A stretch of 64,000 nucleotides of DNA from Enterococcus gilvus ATCC BAA-350. GTDB lineage: Bacteria; Bacillota; Bacilli; Lactobacillales; Enterococcaceae. The notes beneath the pieces were generated by a model. The model worked only from the letters and a program-made list of their open reading frames with translations. It ran no database searches and was not told the origin of the DNA. Each line of letters opens with the position of its first letter. Positions within the stretch are counted from its first letter, which is position 1. The translations under genes were made by a program, and so were the position numbers. Location of the stretch: the NCBI RefSeq assembly GCF_000407545.1, contig NZ_ASWH01000001.1, positions 1,503,501-1,567,500 on the forward strand, read 5' to 3'. Positions 49,108 to 57,506 of the stretch are shown in pieces.

Positions 49108-50139
49108 ATGTATGAGAATTTTTTAAGTAATACCCGTTTGAGAAGATTCACAGTTTTAGCATTAGTTATCTTTGTTTTATTTTTAATTAAAGATTTTATG
49201 ACTCCTATATTGCTGACATTTATTTTTACATTGATTTCTGTCAAAATCGTCAAGTTCATTCAAAGGTATATTAAATTGCCAACCTTCTTACTGGCGACGG
49301 TTCTATACATCGTAGAACTTTGGCTTTTGTATTTATTGATCTCCAGATATTCGACGATACTGATTAATCAGGTCGTATCGACATATAACTCGATCGTTCA
49401 TTTTTATCAGCACAAAGATTTCGATTCGGATCTAGTGACTAATTTTATTTCTAACTATTTTAAAAATCATAATTGGCAAGACAAAGTCGAGAGTGGTGCG
49501 GGGATTATTTTAGAACAATTACAAAATGTAGGACGATTGGCAGTCGCCTTTGTCGTTTCCTTTATTTTGAGTTTTTTCTTTATGGTAGAAAAGGAAAAGA
49601 CCGTATTGTTTTCAAAGAATTTTCTAAGCAGCAACTATGCGTGGTTTTTCCAAGATTTATTTTATTTTGGGAAAGTTTTTGTGAATACGTTTGGTGTCGT
49701 GCTGGAGGTACAACTACTAATAGCTATCGTTAACACCGTCATTACTACCATAGGACTGGGGTTCATTGGTTTTACTCAATTGCCAACCCTAGCAATTATG
49801 ATTTTCTTTTTAAGTCTGATTCCTGTTGCAGGAGTGATTTTTTCTTGTATCCCGTTAACTCTGATTGCTTATTCAACAGGCGGTATTCAGACAGTTATCT
49901 ATGTTTTAATTCTGATCGTGATCGTTCACTGCGTCGAGGCATACATCCTAAATCCGAAATTCATGTCGAGTCGGACGAAGCTGCCGATCTTCTATACGTT
50001 CGTTATTTTGCTAGTCAGTGAAAAGTTTCTTGGCGTGTGGGGATTGATCGTAGGTATCCCGATCTTCAATTTCTTTTTAGAAATCTTAGGTGTAAAAATA
50101 GCTACCAAAAAAACAAAAAAAACGGAACAGCCGGATTAG
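49108..50139 (+). CDS. AI-2E family membrane protein
   Basis: A 343-residue polytopic protein of the AI-2E/TqsA (UPF0118) family, with about seven or eight hydrophobic helices: an N-terminal pair (residues 12-50), one near 60-80, and a C-terminal block from about 140. LSLIPVAGVIFSCIPL and EAYILNPKFMSSRTKLP are typical. Family members have been proposed as transporters or ion antiporters; the substrate is unknown. The ATG at 49108 has AGAGG upstream; TTG 49090 does not. Its stop is in the shared terminator with rqcH. Confidence 0.87.
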   Translation: MYENFLSNTRLRRFTVLALVIFVLFLIKDFMTPILLTFIFTLISVKIVKFIQRYIKLPTFLLATVLYIVELWLLYLLISRYSTILINQVVSTYNSIVHFYQHKDFDSDLVTNFISNYFKNHNWQDKVESGAGIILEQLQNVGRLAVAFVVSFILSFFFMVEKEKTVLFSKNFLSSNYAWFFQDLFYFGKVFVNTFGVVLEVQLLIAIVNTVITTIGLGFIGFTQLPTLAIMIFFLSLIPVAGVIFSCIPLTLIAYSTGGIQTVIYVLILIVIVHCVEAYILNPKFMSSRTKLPIFYTFVILLVSEKFLGVWGLIVGIPIFNFFLEILGVKIATKKTKKTEQPD

Positions 50140-50155
50140 GCTGTTCCGTTTTTTC
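50116..50155 (+). terminator. Shared terminator between the AI-2E gene and rqcH
   Basis: AAAAACGGAACAGCC, short loop, GGCTGTTCCGTTTTTT: a 15-bp perfect stem with A- and T-runs. Both convergent stop codons fall in it. Confidence 0.92.
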
Positions 50156-51839
50156 GTAATTGTTCTACAACTTCTTCTTCAGGGGTTACGAATAAAGTTT
50201 TTTGGTTTTCATAAATGACGAATCCCGGTTTAGCACCGTTTGGTTTATGGACATGCTTGACTGCTACATAGTCTACGGGTACCTGTGCGGACTGTCGAAA
50301 TTTTGAGAAGTAGGCGGCTAATTCAGCGGCCTCCAACAAGGTTTCTTCACTTGGATCTTCATTTTTTATGATGACATGGGAGCCAGGAATATTCTTTGCA
50401 TGAAGCCAGATATCTGTTTTACGTGCTTGCTTCAATGTCAGTTGATCATTTTGCAGGTTGTTCTTTCCAACCAAAATCTCTGTACCATCACTCGCAACAA
50501 AGCGTTCAGGTTTTGAAGGGGACTGTTTGCGATTTTTTTTATTGCGTTTTTGCTTTAAATACCCACTGGCAATAAGTTCTTCTTTGATTACTTCGATATC
50601 CATCGGACCAGCAATTTCTAATTGTGCTAACACAGATTCAAGGTAGGCAATTTCTTCTTTCACTTCTGCAATTTGGTCATAGATCAATTTTACTGCATTT
50701 TTTAATTTTTGGTATTTTTGGAAATATTTCTGCGCATTTTGATTAGGCGTTAATGCTGGATTCAGTTTAATAGTGATTGGGTGATTCTCTTCATAATAGT
50801 TTTCTAACTCAACGCGTTCTGCTCCACGAGGAACTTGTGACATAAAAGTCGTTAACAATTCGCCATCGCGACGAAAATCTTCCGCACTCTCAGAATCTTG
50901 AAGCGTTTTTTCGCGCTTTGCCAATTTGGTTTGATTCCGCTTGATTTCATTCTCGACTTTACGAATCAATTCATTGCCCAATTGTTTCACGCGGTCTTTT
51001 TCCGCTTTTTCTCCATAATACGTATCTAATAATTGACTCAAACTTTCATAAGTCATCGTCTCTTCAAACGTATCAAAGACAAGAGGCGCAAAGAATTCTT
51101 TGTTATTTTTAATACCAATAGTTGGAGTTAATTGTTCTTGGATCATTTGCCAAAAGTCGTTCCAAACGCCCATTTTTTCATTTTGCCGTTCTAAGAAGCG
51201 AAAAGCTAATTCTTCCGCAGTATCGCGTCCTAACCCTTGGAAATTTTGCTGCAAATAACGTCCATCTAATGTTTCGGCAGTAGATAAAATGGTAAATACT
51301 TGTTCTTTAGATGCATGGAAAGGATTCAGTTGTTCTTGCTTTGGAGGTTCGATATAGTCGCTGCCTGGCAAGATAGAACGGTAGGTGTTCTGCGAATGAC
51401 CAATGTGTTTAATAGCATCCAGTATTTTTCCAGTTTGCTTATTAAGCAGGACAATCGTGGAGTGACGCCCCATCAGCTCAACAATCAAAACAATATTTTG
51501 CAAATCGCCTAACTCGTCTCGCTTAGTAAAGGTAAAATGAACGACACGATCATTTTCTACTTGATGGATATCTTCTAAGATAGCACCTTCCAAATGCTTT
51601 CGCAGCATCATAACAAAATTCGGCGGATTGTCAGGATTATTATAAGCAATTTCTGTTAATTGAATCCGTGCATAACTAGGATGCGCCGAAAGAAGCAAGC
51701 GTCGGTTCTTTCCCTGCGCTCGAATAACTAACACAACTTCATTTTCATACGGTTGATGGATTTTTGATATTCTTCCGGTAACGAGCTGTTCCTTTAATTC
51801 CCGTACCATAGCATGGGTAAAAACTCCGTCAAAGGACAT
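50136..51839 (-). CDS. rqcH: Ribosome quality-control protein RqcH (NFACT/FbpA family)
   Basis: Binds obstructed 50S subunits and recruits tRNA-Ala to add alanine tails to stalled peptides; older names are fibronectin-binding protein A and, in E. faecalis, EfbA. The 567-residue product has NFACT-N (MSFDGVFTHAMVRELKEQL), helix-hairpin-helix and long coiled-coil parts (about 280-430), and NFACT-R with DIWLHAKNIPGSHVII near residue 480. The ATG is at the end of a promoter region with TATAAT. It is convergent with the AI-2E gene. Confidence 0.93.
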   Translation of the reverse strand: MSFDGVFTHAMVRELKEQLVTGRISKIHQPYENEVVLVIRAQGKNRRLLLSAHPSYARIQLTEIAYNNPDNPPNFVMMLRKHLEGAILEDIHQVENDRVVHFTFTKRDELGDLQNIVLIVELMGRHSTIVLLNKQTGKILDAIKHIGHSQNTYRSILPGSDYIEPPKQEQLNPFHASKEQVFTILSTAETLDGRYLQQNFQGLGRDTAEELAFRFLERQNEKMGVWNDFWQMIQEQLTPTIGIKNNKEFFAPLVFDTFEETMTYESLSQLLDTYYGEKAEKDRVKQLGNELIRKVENEIKRNQTKLAKREKTLQDSESAEDFRRDGELLTTFMSQVPRGAERVELENYYEENHPITIKLNPALTPNQNAQKYFQKYQKLKNAVKLIYDQIAEVKEEIAYLESVLAQLEIAGPMDIEVIKEELIASGYLKQKRNKKNRKQSPSKPERFVASDGTEILVGKNNLQNDQLTLKQARKTDIWLHAKNIPGSHVIIKNEDPSEETLLEAAELAAYFSKFRQSAQVPVDYVAVKHVHKPNGAKPGFVIYENQKTLFVTPEEEVVEQLRKNGTA

Positions 51840-51872
51840 GTTTTATCCCTCATTTCTATTCATAATATGTTC

Positions 51873-51901
51873 ATTATAAACAAAAAAACTCCAATGACCA
51901 A
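51873..51901 (-). promoter_or_regulatory. rqcH promoter
   Basis: Minus strand TTGGTC (51901-51896), 17-base spacer, TATAAT (51878-51873). It overlaps the terminator of the upstream pckA-like gene. Confidence 0.6.
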
Positions 51902-51913
51902 ACTAAGTCACTG
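51882..51913 (-). terminator. Terminator of the PEP carboxykinase gene
   Basis: Minus strand CAGTGAC, 8-base loop, GTCATTG, GAG and a run of seven T: a 7-bp stem with one G-U pair. Confidence 0.65.
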
Positions 51914-51930
51914 AAGTAAGAGAAATTGAA

Positions 51931-53598
51931 TTAAACGCTTAAGGATTCTTGGTAAATGTGTAATTCATCAAGCAACTGCAACAGCAGCTGCTCGGCTTCG
52001 TTTGGCAGACGGTCGTATCCTCCTTGATACGTTTTGCGAGACTGTACAAATGCCAATCGCGTTTCAAGTCGAGTTATCAAATGGAGCAGGTAGTGATGAC
52101 TGTTAAAATCCGGCTCATGTTTCTTCACAGGTAAGTAGGTAATTTTTTTCAACGGTCCAAACGATTTAAATTTTGCCGTACCGTCAACGATTTGTTCGAT
52201 ACTTCCCAACGTTTCATCTGGTGTGACTTTTCGTCCTTTGAATTCTCCAGTGTTCAATATATAGCAGGCAGTTTTTTGCTTTTGGAATAAATCTTTAAAA
52301 TCTTGATAGTCTTCTTGTAATGGGTAGCATCTGAATGGGTTAGCAAACGGTTCTATAACTAATTGATCCTTTACTTCACCAACCACATTTTCTGCCGTTG
52401 AACGTTTTGTTGCTAACGTTGCGCCGAATACAGCGGCTAATGACGGATCTTCGATTTTGATCAACGGTGGAAGACTGTCATCCTTCATAATCCAAAAGAG
52501 TCCGTCAACTTTTTCTTCAATATGATCCACTCGGTTCGGTGTTGCGTAACGACTCTTGATACTTCGGCCATTCCCGTTGCGGATATCTTCTGTGACTAAT
52601 ACTTTCTTATTCTCATCATCTAGTGTGACACCGACATTTTGCGCAGTCACAATATATTTTATCTGTTCGCTGGTCATAGGATAATCTTGTGTTTTATCAA
52701 AATAAGCTGGTTCTAAAGCAGTAGTAGAGCCTTTTTTCTTTGATATAACAAAAGCATCATCGTGCAGCACATGAACATCACCTTTGTTTTTTGGCTTCGC
52801 CAAGGTGATCGTCGATTTTCCAGACCCTGATAACCCGAAAGCGGCCATCGTATATTTTTTTTCTTCTAATAAATATTGCTTCATTCCACCATGACAGGCA
52901 ATAAATCCATTCCGATGAGCAGTAGCCCAGGCCAAAGTGAGCGTAGCTTTTTTCAGCTCACCAAAATAACGCAATCCCAAAATGCCGGCACAATTATGCA
53001 AGGGATCAATAACAACAACGCCGTCAGGAAAGTCTGGGTGTTTCCAATCAGGATCAGCGAAAATAAAGATGTCTCCTGTATGGATACTATCTGATTGTTG
53101 GTAAAAAAGATGTTTTGCATCACCGATTTGAAAATTTAACAGATAGGAGTAAAGATTAGGGCTATATTCTTCAGGCAGCATAAGATGCGATTTGATAGTG
53201 AACTCTTCATCAAGGCCAACGATGACTTCCCCTGAATAAAATGTTTTTCTTCGCGCATTAAAAACAGCTTCTCTTAATAGCTCGCTGTAAAAAGCACTAT
53301 CAATACCTTCTTGTCCAATGATACGACGAGCGGCAGCAGTCCGTCCGACGATGTTTCCATCATTTGTTACCAATACCTTTGCATCCGTGGGCAATTGAAG
53401 TCGACTCGTATAAGCAACATCCAGATCTGTCGTGATTGTTCCTGGACTAGCTTTGGCTAAAGCGTAAGCATCAGTAAGGTGACGTATTCGTGAGACATTG
53501 TTTCCATAAAATGCTGTCTCAATGACACTACGAATGCTGGAAAACAACCGATTCGATTTTGTTATCTCTTGACGTGGAAAATGTTCAATACTGCTCAT
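51931..53598 (-). CDS. pckA: Phosphoenolpyruvate carboxykinase (ATP) family protein
   Basis: Converts oxaloacetate and ATP to PEP and CO2, or the reverse in fermentation. At 555 residues it is a little longer than typical PckA (about 530-540) and divergent in sequence. Active-site features remain: the Lys pair in FGELKKATLTLAW, the metal His in ACHGG, the P-loop GLSGSGKSTIT near residue 254, the double Asp in VLHDDAFV (kinase-2) and the Arg in TPNRVDHI. ATG 53598 has GGAGG seven bases upstream; the TTG one codon before is too close. Direction of flux in this organism is not deducible. Confidence 0.85.
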   Translation of the reverse strand: MSSIEHFPRQEITKSNRLFSSIRSVIETAFYGNNVSRIRHLTDAYALAKASPGTITTDLDVAYTSRLQLPTDAKVLVTNDGNIVGRTAAARRIIGQEGIDSAFYSELLREAVFNARRKTFYSGEVIVGLDEEFTIKSHLMLPEEYSPNLYSYLLNFQIGDAKHLFYQQSDSIHTGDIFIFADPDWKHPDFPDGVVVIDPLHNCAGILGLRYFGELKKATLTLAWATAHRNGFIACHGGMKQYLLEEKKYTMAAFGLSGSGKSTITLAKPKNKGDVHVLHDDAFVISKKKGSTTALEPAYFDKTQDYPMTSEQIKYIVTAQNVGVTLDDENKKVLVTEDIRNGNGRSIKSRYATPNRVDHIEEKVDGLFWIMKDDSLPPLIKIEDPSLAAVFGATLATKRSTAENVVGEVKDQLVIEPFANPFRCYPLQEDYQDFKDLFQKQKTACYILNTGEFKGRKVTPDETLGSIEQIVDGTAKFKSFGPLKKITYLPVKKHEPDFNSHHYLLHLITRLETRLAFVQSRKTYQGGYDRLPNEAEQLLLQLLDELHIYQESLSV

Positions 53599-53771
53599 CA
53601 AAAAACCTCCTTAAATAAGTTCTCATCATTATAATAGCATTAAAATAAAACACGAACAATCAATTACAGAACATGATTTGGTTCACGTAACCCTGCAAAA
53701 AATCAATTAAGCATCTTGATGGTAGCGATTTTAAGATATAAATAATATAATGATAAGAAGGAGGCATGATT

Positions 53772-54332
53772 ATGGACCAATATTTAACGATTGTGAAAAA
53801 TAAAATACTTATATTTTGGCGAAGGTTCATAACTATCGCTTCTGAAAATGAGCGGCGCACCTTGATTATTGCTGCGAGTTTAGTAGTTTTTGTTTTTCTT
53901 TTTTCAGCTTCGGCTGTCATGGCTCAACGAACCATTCGTCAAGATCAATTAGATGAGTTAGTCTTTGACTCTTTAAAATCAGACCATTTGATACCATTGA
54001 ATTATCAAATGGTCGATCAAAAAATAAAAGATACAAAAGCAATCTCGATCATGTTTAGTCAGCCAAACGGGACATCCTTTGAAAATGTTATGACCGTTTT
54101 AGACGACCCAAACCAAAAGACGATGTTAAATCGTAAATTTTATTATTATCCGATTGTTTACGACAGTGAAACAATTGCTGATAAATATAATCTTGATCCA
54201 CGCCAAGTAACATTCATCTTTTTTCACAATGGCAAGGAAAAGAACCGCTTTGTTGTGGAAAGTCTGAAAGACCTAAACAATGAATTCATCCCTGAACTTA
54301 ATCGATTGCCGATGTGGAATCTCAAAAGGTAA
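53772..54332 (+). CDS. Unknown membrane-anchored protein upstream of the trp leader
   Basis: A 186-residue protein: a short cytoplasmic N-terminus, one membrane helix (about residues 32-50: TLIIAASLVVFVFLFSASAV), then an extracytoplasmic domain of mixed helix/strand character (YNLDPRQVTFIFFHNGKEKNRFVV near the end) that loosely recalls a thioredoxin-like fold, but I see no CxxC. Family not recognised. The second ATG (53772) is chosen because AAGGAGG is seven bases upstream; the first ATG is adjacent to it. A TATAAT lies about 25 bases before. Confidence 0.7.
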   Translation: MDQYLTIVKNKILIFWRRFITIASENERRTLIIAASLVVFVFLFSASAVMAQRTIRQDQLDELVFDSLKSDHLIPLNYQMVDQKIKDTKAISIMFSQPNGTSFENVMTVLDDPNQKTMLNRKFYYYPIVYDSETIADKYNLDPRQVTFIFFHNGKEKNRFVVESLKDLNNEFIPELNRLPMWNLKR

Positions 54333-54378
54333 AATGAGATTTCGAATAAAATAAATGAGTTTTTTTTAATAAAAAGAG

Positions 54379-54407
54379 TTGACAGTCGAATTTTTATTCG
54401 ATAAACT
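54379..54407 (+). promoter_or_regulatory. Promoter of the Trp leader / trpXYZ
   Basis: TTGACA (54379-54384, perfect -35), 17-base spacer, TAAACT (54402-54407). The start site should be about 54414, 44 bases before the leader peptide ATG. Confidence 0.85.
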
Positions 54408-54457
54408 AACGTCAACACTAAAAACAAGTTCTTAAAAATGTAGAAGGAGTGACATTC

Positions 54458-54514
54458 ATGAAACAAGTAAACTTATCTAATCAATTGAATAGCTGGCAAA
54501 ACTGGCGTAGATAA
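54458..54514 (+). CDS. Trp leader peptide (attenuation)
   Basis: An 18-codon ORF encoding MKQVNLSNQLNSWQNWRR, preceded by AGAAGGAG at 8 bases. Two Trp codons occur at positions 13 and 16, close to the stop, in a peptide where none would be expected by chance. The stop codon TAA is followed directly by segment 1 of a set of competing RNA hairpins, as in ribosome-mediated attenuators. It precedes a transporter whose family includes predicted tryptophan transporters. It is too short for standard gene callers. Confidence 0.85.
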   Translation: MKQVNLSNQLNSWQNWRR

Positions 54515-54638
54515 GTTGTATTTATGAATTCACTCATAGATACAACGTTTAGACAACTTCTAAATTTTGTATCTATGCTGGATATTTTTCATGCTTATTC
54601 CCGCATAGAGACTATCTATGCGGTTTTTGTTTTCTTTT
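54515..54638 (+). promoter_or_regulatory. Trp attenuator: competing hairpins ending in a terminator
   Basis: Five segments. 1: GTTGTATTTATGA (54515-54527). 2: TCATAGATACAAC (54534-54546), pairs with 1 over 13 bp. 3: TTGTATCTATGC (54567-54578), pairs with 2 over 11 perfect bp. 4: CCGCATAGA (54601-54609), pairs with 3 through GCATAGA/TCTATGC. 5: TCTATGCGG (54615-54623), pairs with 4 over 9 bp and is followed by T-rich sequence, a terminator. A ribosome at the leader stop codon masks 1, so 2:3 and then 4:5 form; one stalled at Trp leaves 1:2, then 3:4 (antiterminator). Confidence 0.83.
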
Positions 54639-54677
54639 GACAACTACCGTGAACATTTGGGTAGTTGTCTTTTTTTG
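54639..54677 (+). terminator. Second terminator of the trp leader
   Basis: GACAACTACC (54639-54648), 11-base loop, GGTAGTTGTC (54660-54669), seven T. A perfect 10-bp intrinsic terminator between the attenuator and trpX, so read-through of the first terminator is not enough for expression. No promoter is convincing between it and trpX. Confidence 0.9.
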
Positions 54678-54785
54678 CAATTTATGTCTTTTTTCGTTAA
54701 TTTCTAAGGGAAAGTTCACCTATCATTAGTAAATGAATTTTCAACATACTAATACCACTAAAAACAAAAATCGGAGGAATCAATC

Positions 54786-55799
54786 ATGAAAAATAAGGGA
54801 ATTATTGGATCAATTATCGCTTTAGCTGTTGTTTTAATCGGAGTTTTTGCTTATCAAATGGGTTCGCGTCAAACCGGTGCGGCAACTGAACAAAAAGAAG
54901 AAGTAAAGACTGTAGGAATCTTGCAGACCATCAGTCATCCATCTTTGGATCAAATTAAGGATGGTGTCGTAGAAGGATTAAAGCAAGAAGGGTATGAAGA
55001 CGGAAAAAACATCAAGATCGAATTTCTTAATGGACAAGGAGATCAAAGTAAATTTAATAGTATGAGCCAACAATTATTAGAAAAAAAATCAGACGTCCTT
55101 GTTGGTGTGGCAACACCGGCAGCAAAAGCATTAGCTAACGCAACTTCAGATGTTCCTGTGATCATGGGAGCAATCAGCGACCCTGTCAGTGCTGGATTAG
55201 TAAAGGACTTGAAAAAGCCGGGAGGCAATGTCACTGGCGTAAACAATTTAACACCGGTCGATCAACAATTGGACATGGCTGAAGAAATGTTCCCAGATGC
55301 AAAAACAATGGGAATCGTGTATTCATCTTCGGAAGAAAATTCAAAATCGCAAGTCGCGCGTGCTGAAAAACGGGCAACTAAAGATGGTCTAACAGTGAAA
55401 ACCTATGCGATTACTTCGAGCAATGATATTTCCGCGGTAACACAACAAGCTTGCCGAGAATCTGATTTCTTATATATCCCGCAAGACAATACGATCGCCA
55501 GTGCGTTTCAAACATTGATCAGCGAATCAGATAAAACAAAAACACCCGTTTTCGTTTCAGTAGATAATATGGCTAAAGAAGGTGGGATTGCCACTGTGGG
55601 GCAAAATCAATTTGACTTAGGCGTAGAAACAGGGAAAATGGCCGCAGATGTTTTAAGTGGGAAATCCAAACCAGCAGATACACCGGTTAACGTCGTCGAC
55701 TATGGAGATATGATTATTAATGAAGATAAAGCGAAAGAATTAGGAATTACCATTCCAGATAAAATCAAAGAAAAAGCAGAAGTAATTAAAGGGGAGTAG
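54786..55799 (+). CDS. trpX: ABC transporter substrate-binding protein, TrpX type
   Basis: Extracytoplasmic binding protein of the PF04392 type, predicted to capture tryptophan. The 337-residue product has a hydrophobic N-terminal segment (residues 6-25) with no lipobox cysteine, so it is probably held by an uncleaved or conventionally processed signal rather than as a lipoprotein. Characteristic: VGILQTISHPSLDQIKDGVVEGLKQEGY, GAISDPVSAGLV, VTGVNNLTPVDQQLDM, YIPQDNTI and GGIATVGQNQFDLG. ATG follows CGGAGGAA. The Trp-codon leader upstream supports the specificity. Confidence 0.88.
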   Translation: MKNKGIIGSIIALAVVLIGVFAYQMGSRQTGAATEQKEEVKTVGILQTISHPSLDQIKDGVVEGLKQEGYEDGKNIKIEFLNGQGDQSKFNSMSQQLLEKKSDVLVGVATPAAKALANATSDVPVIMGAISDPVSAGLVKDLKKPGGNVTGVNNLTPVDQQLDMAEEMFPDAKTMGIVYSSSEENSKSQVARAEKRATKDGLTVKTYAITSSNDISAVTQQACRESDFLYIPQDNTIASAFQTLISESDKTKTPVFVSVDNMAKEGGIATVGQNQFDLGVETGKMAADVLSGKSKPADTPVNVVDYGDMIINEDKAKELGITIPDKIKEKAEVIKGE

Positions 55800-55803
55800 A
55801 CAG

Positions 55804-56685
55804 ATGATCATTTCAGCAATAGGACAAGGCTTTTTATGGGGGATATTAGGGTTAGGAATCTTCATGACCTACCGAATTTTAAATTTTCCAGATATGACAA
55901 CAGAGGGATCATTTCCTTTAGGAGGAGCCGTTTGTGTGACAGCTATTACTAACGGCGTGTCTCCTGTATTCGCAACAATGTTAGGGATCATCGCGGGCAT
56001 GTGCGCGGGATTTATCACGGGCATGCTTTATACAAAAGGAAAAATCCCAGTAATCCTAGCTGGAATTCTCGTTATGTCAGGCCTGAACTCGGTGATGCTG
56101 TTTATCATGCAAACACCGAATCTTTCATTACTAAAACAACCAAAGATCCAAGATTTCTTTACAAATCTTAACTTGCCGAATCATTTTGATATTGTCCTGT
56201 TAGGCTTGATTGCTATCTTAATTATTATTAGTTTGCTGTTGTTTTTCTTTTTTACTGATTTTGGACAAGCGTACATTGCTACTGGTGATAATGAAAACAT
56301 GGCACGTTCTATCGGAATCAATACAGACCGCATGAAAGTCATTGGTTTGACGTTATCAAATGGTGTTATTGCTCTGTCTGGCGCGTTGATTGCACAAAAT
56401 GACGGCTATGCAGATATCGGAAAAGGTGTCGGTGTTATCGTCATTGGTCTGGCATCAATCATTATTGGAGAAGTCCTATACGGGGAAGTAACCTTTGTTG
56501 AACGGTTGGTGGCAATCGTTTTAGGCAGCATTATTTATCAATTATTGATTTTGATTATTATCAAAGCTGGGTTGGATACGACGTATTTGAAGATTTTCTC
56601 TTCGATCATTTTAGCATTGTGCTTGATGATTCCTCGTTTAAAGGAAACGTTGAACTTGAAGACTGGATTGGAAAAGGGAGAGTAA
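55804..56685 (+). CDS. trpY: ABC transporter permease, TrpY type
   Basis: A 293-residue inner-membrane subunit of the branched-chain-amino-acid-like permease family, with about eight or nine hydrophobic helices: FLWGILGLGIFMTYRIL at the start, DMTTEGSFPLGGAV near residue 35, and GDNENMARSIGINTDRMKVIGL near 162 (the cytoplasmic coupling loop). ATG follows AAAGGGGAGT four bases after trpX, so the genes are coupled. Confidence 0.9.
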   Translation: MIISAIGQGFLWGILGLGIFMTYRILNFPDMTTEGSFPLGGAVCVTAITNGVSPVFATMLGIIAGMCAGFITGMLYTKGKIPVILAGILVMSGLNSVMLFIMQTPNLSLLKQPKIQDFFTNLNLPNHFDIVLLGLIAILIIISLLLFFFFTDFGQAYIATGDNENMARSIGINTDRMKVIGLTLSNGVIALSGALIAQNDGYADIGKGVGVIVIGLASIIIGEVLYGEVTFVERLVAIVLGSIIYQLLILIIIKAGLDTTYLKIFSSIILALCLMIPRLKETLNLKTGLEKGE

Positions 56686-56689
56686 GTGT

Positions 56690-57472
56690 ATGAATGCTTT
56701 AGAAGTAAAAAAAGCTAGTAAAACCATTAAAAACGGGATCAGCGATAAGCGTAGAATCTTAAATCATGTAGACTTAACGATTGCTCCGGGTGAATTCGTC
56801 ACGGTACTTGGAGGAAATGGTGCTGGTAAAAGTACACTTTTCAATAGTATTTCTGGCAGTCTTCAATTAGATAGCGGTACCGTGTCTGTAATGGGGAAAA
56901 ATTTGACTAAGCTTTCTGAAGAACAGCGGGCGACATCAATTTCCCGAGTTTTCCAAGACCCAAAAATGGGCACGGCTCCACGACTGACTGTTGCAGAAAA
57001 CTTAGGATTGGCAGAAAAACGCGGACAGAAGCGGCGTCTGCGTCAACGTCAGCTCCACCAAAAGAAAGAAATGTATCAAGAGCTTTGCCGATTAGTTGGT
57101 AATGGCTTGGAAAATCATTTAGATACACCCACAGGATTTCTTTCTGGCGGGCAGCGGCAAGCGTTGAGTCTATTAATGGCAACAATTACTAAGCCAGATT
57201 TACTATTGCTTGATGAACATACAGCTGCACTTGATCCGAAAACAGCCAAACAGCTAATGCTGCTCACAGACCAGCGAATCAAAGAAGAGCATCTCACATG
57301 TCTCATGGTCACTCACAAAATGGAGGATGCTTTGCATTATGGTGACCGAGTCATTGTGATGTCAAAGGGAGAAATCATTAAAGATATCAGCGGCGACGAG
57401 AAGAAACATATGACGTTGGCCGATCTATTCCTACTTTTCGAAGAGGGTGAGACAGTAGCTGAAGTAATGTAA
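56690..57472 (+). CDS. trpZ: ABC transporter ATP-binding protein, TrpZ type
   Basis: A 260-residue ATPase driving the transporter. Walker A GGNGAGKSTLF near residue 43, Q-loop in SRVFQDPKMG, signature LSGGQRQALSLLMA near 144, Walker B LLLLDEHTAALDP near 165 and H-loop VTHKMEDAL near 205. The ATG is 4 bases after trpY. No terminator is evident after its stop; the aro promoter starts 34 bases later. Confidence 0.92.
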   Translation: MNALEVKKASKTIKNGISDKRRILNHVDLTIAPGEFVTVLGGNGAGKSTLFNSISGSLQLDSGTVSVMGKNLTKLSEEQRATSISRVFQDPKMGTAPRLTVAENLGLAEKRGQKRRLRQRQLHQKKEMYQELCRLVGNGLENHLDTPTGFLSGGQRQALSLLMATITKPDLLLLDEHTAALDPKTAKQLMLLTDQRIKEEHLTCLMVTHKMEDALHYGDRVIVMSKGEIIKDISGDEKKHMTLADLFLLFEEGETVAEVM

Positions 57473-57506
57473 ATAAATTTTTTTTACAGAAAAATAAAAT
57501 AGTGGG

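Noticed and set aside
54413..54770. Repeat of CACTAAAAACAA near 54416 and 54757, once near the leader start site and once just before trpX.
   Set aside because: Short and A-rich; it might hint at a second start site, but no -35 element fits, so I do not call a promoter.
54408..54785. Possibility that the trpX leader is a Trp T-box.
   Set aside because: No T-box core like the AGGTGGTACCGCG seen before alaS, and no Stem I features; the leader-peptide layout fits instead.
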